Assembly: GCF_051960575.1 (NCBI RefSeq)
Contig: NZ_JBQCEE010000254.1
Span: forward strand, 1 to 5,893
Direction of reading: 5' to 3'
Source of the DNA: JBQCEE01 sp051960575
GTDB lineage: Bacteria > Actinomycetota > Actinomycetes > Mycobacteriales > Jatrophihabitantaceae
DNA length: 5,893 bases
Position 1 is the first letter of the stretch. Each line of letters starts with the position of its first letter. This document shows, one piece after another, positions 5,888 through 5,893 of the stretch. A model generated the notes under the pieces. The model worked only from the letters and a program-made list of their open reading frames with translations. It had not been told where the DNA came from and made no database searches. Made by a program: the position numbers and the translations under genes.

Positions 5888-5893
5888 GGGGAC

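Overview
The window is high-GC DNA with strong GC3 bias, SD-led genes, frequent GTG starts and protein families typical of Actinomycetota: a homodimeric AceE, a DUF3052 protein, an AhpE-type peroxiredoxin, SURF1, and a SigD/RsdA pair. The aceE / DUF3052 / ahpE / SURF1 neighbourhood resembles the Mycobacterium tuberculosis Rv2241-Rv2239c-Rv2238c-Rv2235 region as I recall it. The order or genus cannot be fixed from the sequence. No mobile element, CRISPR array or prophage is visible.

Left part (1-2212): a minus-strand aceE runs off the left edge (N-terminal 389 codons present). Diverging from it across a 129-bp intergenic region is a two-gene plus-strand unit, a DUF3052 protein followed by ahpE, joined by a 4-base GTGA stop/start overlap. 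The AhpE carries a second cysteine five residues after the peroxidatic one, so it may be a 2-Cys enzyme.

Middle (2213-3274): a SURF1-family cytochrome oxidase assembly protein lies on the minus strand, convergent with ahpE (19-bp gap). A perfect 11-bp hairpin sits inside its 3' end. Divergent from SURF1 is a complete tRNA-Val(TAC) gene on the plus strand.

Right part (3275-5887): three minus-strand genes, in transcription order: a secreted three-repeat DUF5666-like protein with a His-rich mature N-terminus; a strong 12-bp inverted repeat just after its stop; a SigD/ShbA-like ECF sigma factor; and its probable membrane anti-sigma factor RsdA, overlapping by ATGA. The sigma/anti-sigma pair is a coupled regulatory unit. 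The upstream secreted protein is separated by a likely terminator and may be functionally linked or only a neighbour.

Most of this is recognisable actinobacterial biology. The points most worth a second look are the possible resolving cysteine in AhpE, the secreted repeat protein beside sigD/rsdA with His/Gly/Asp-rich segments in both exported regions, and the uncertain SURF1 start facing the tRNA gene.
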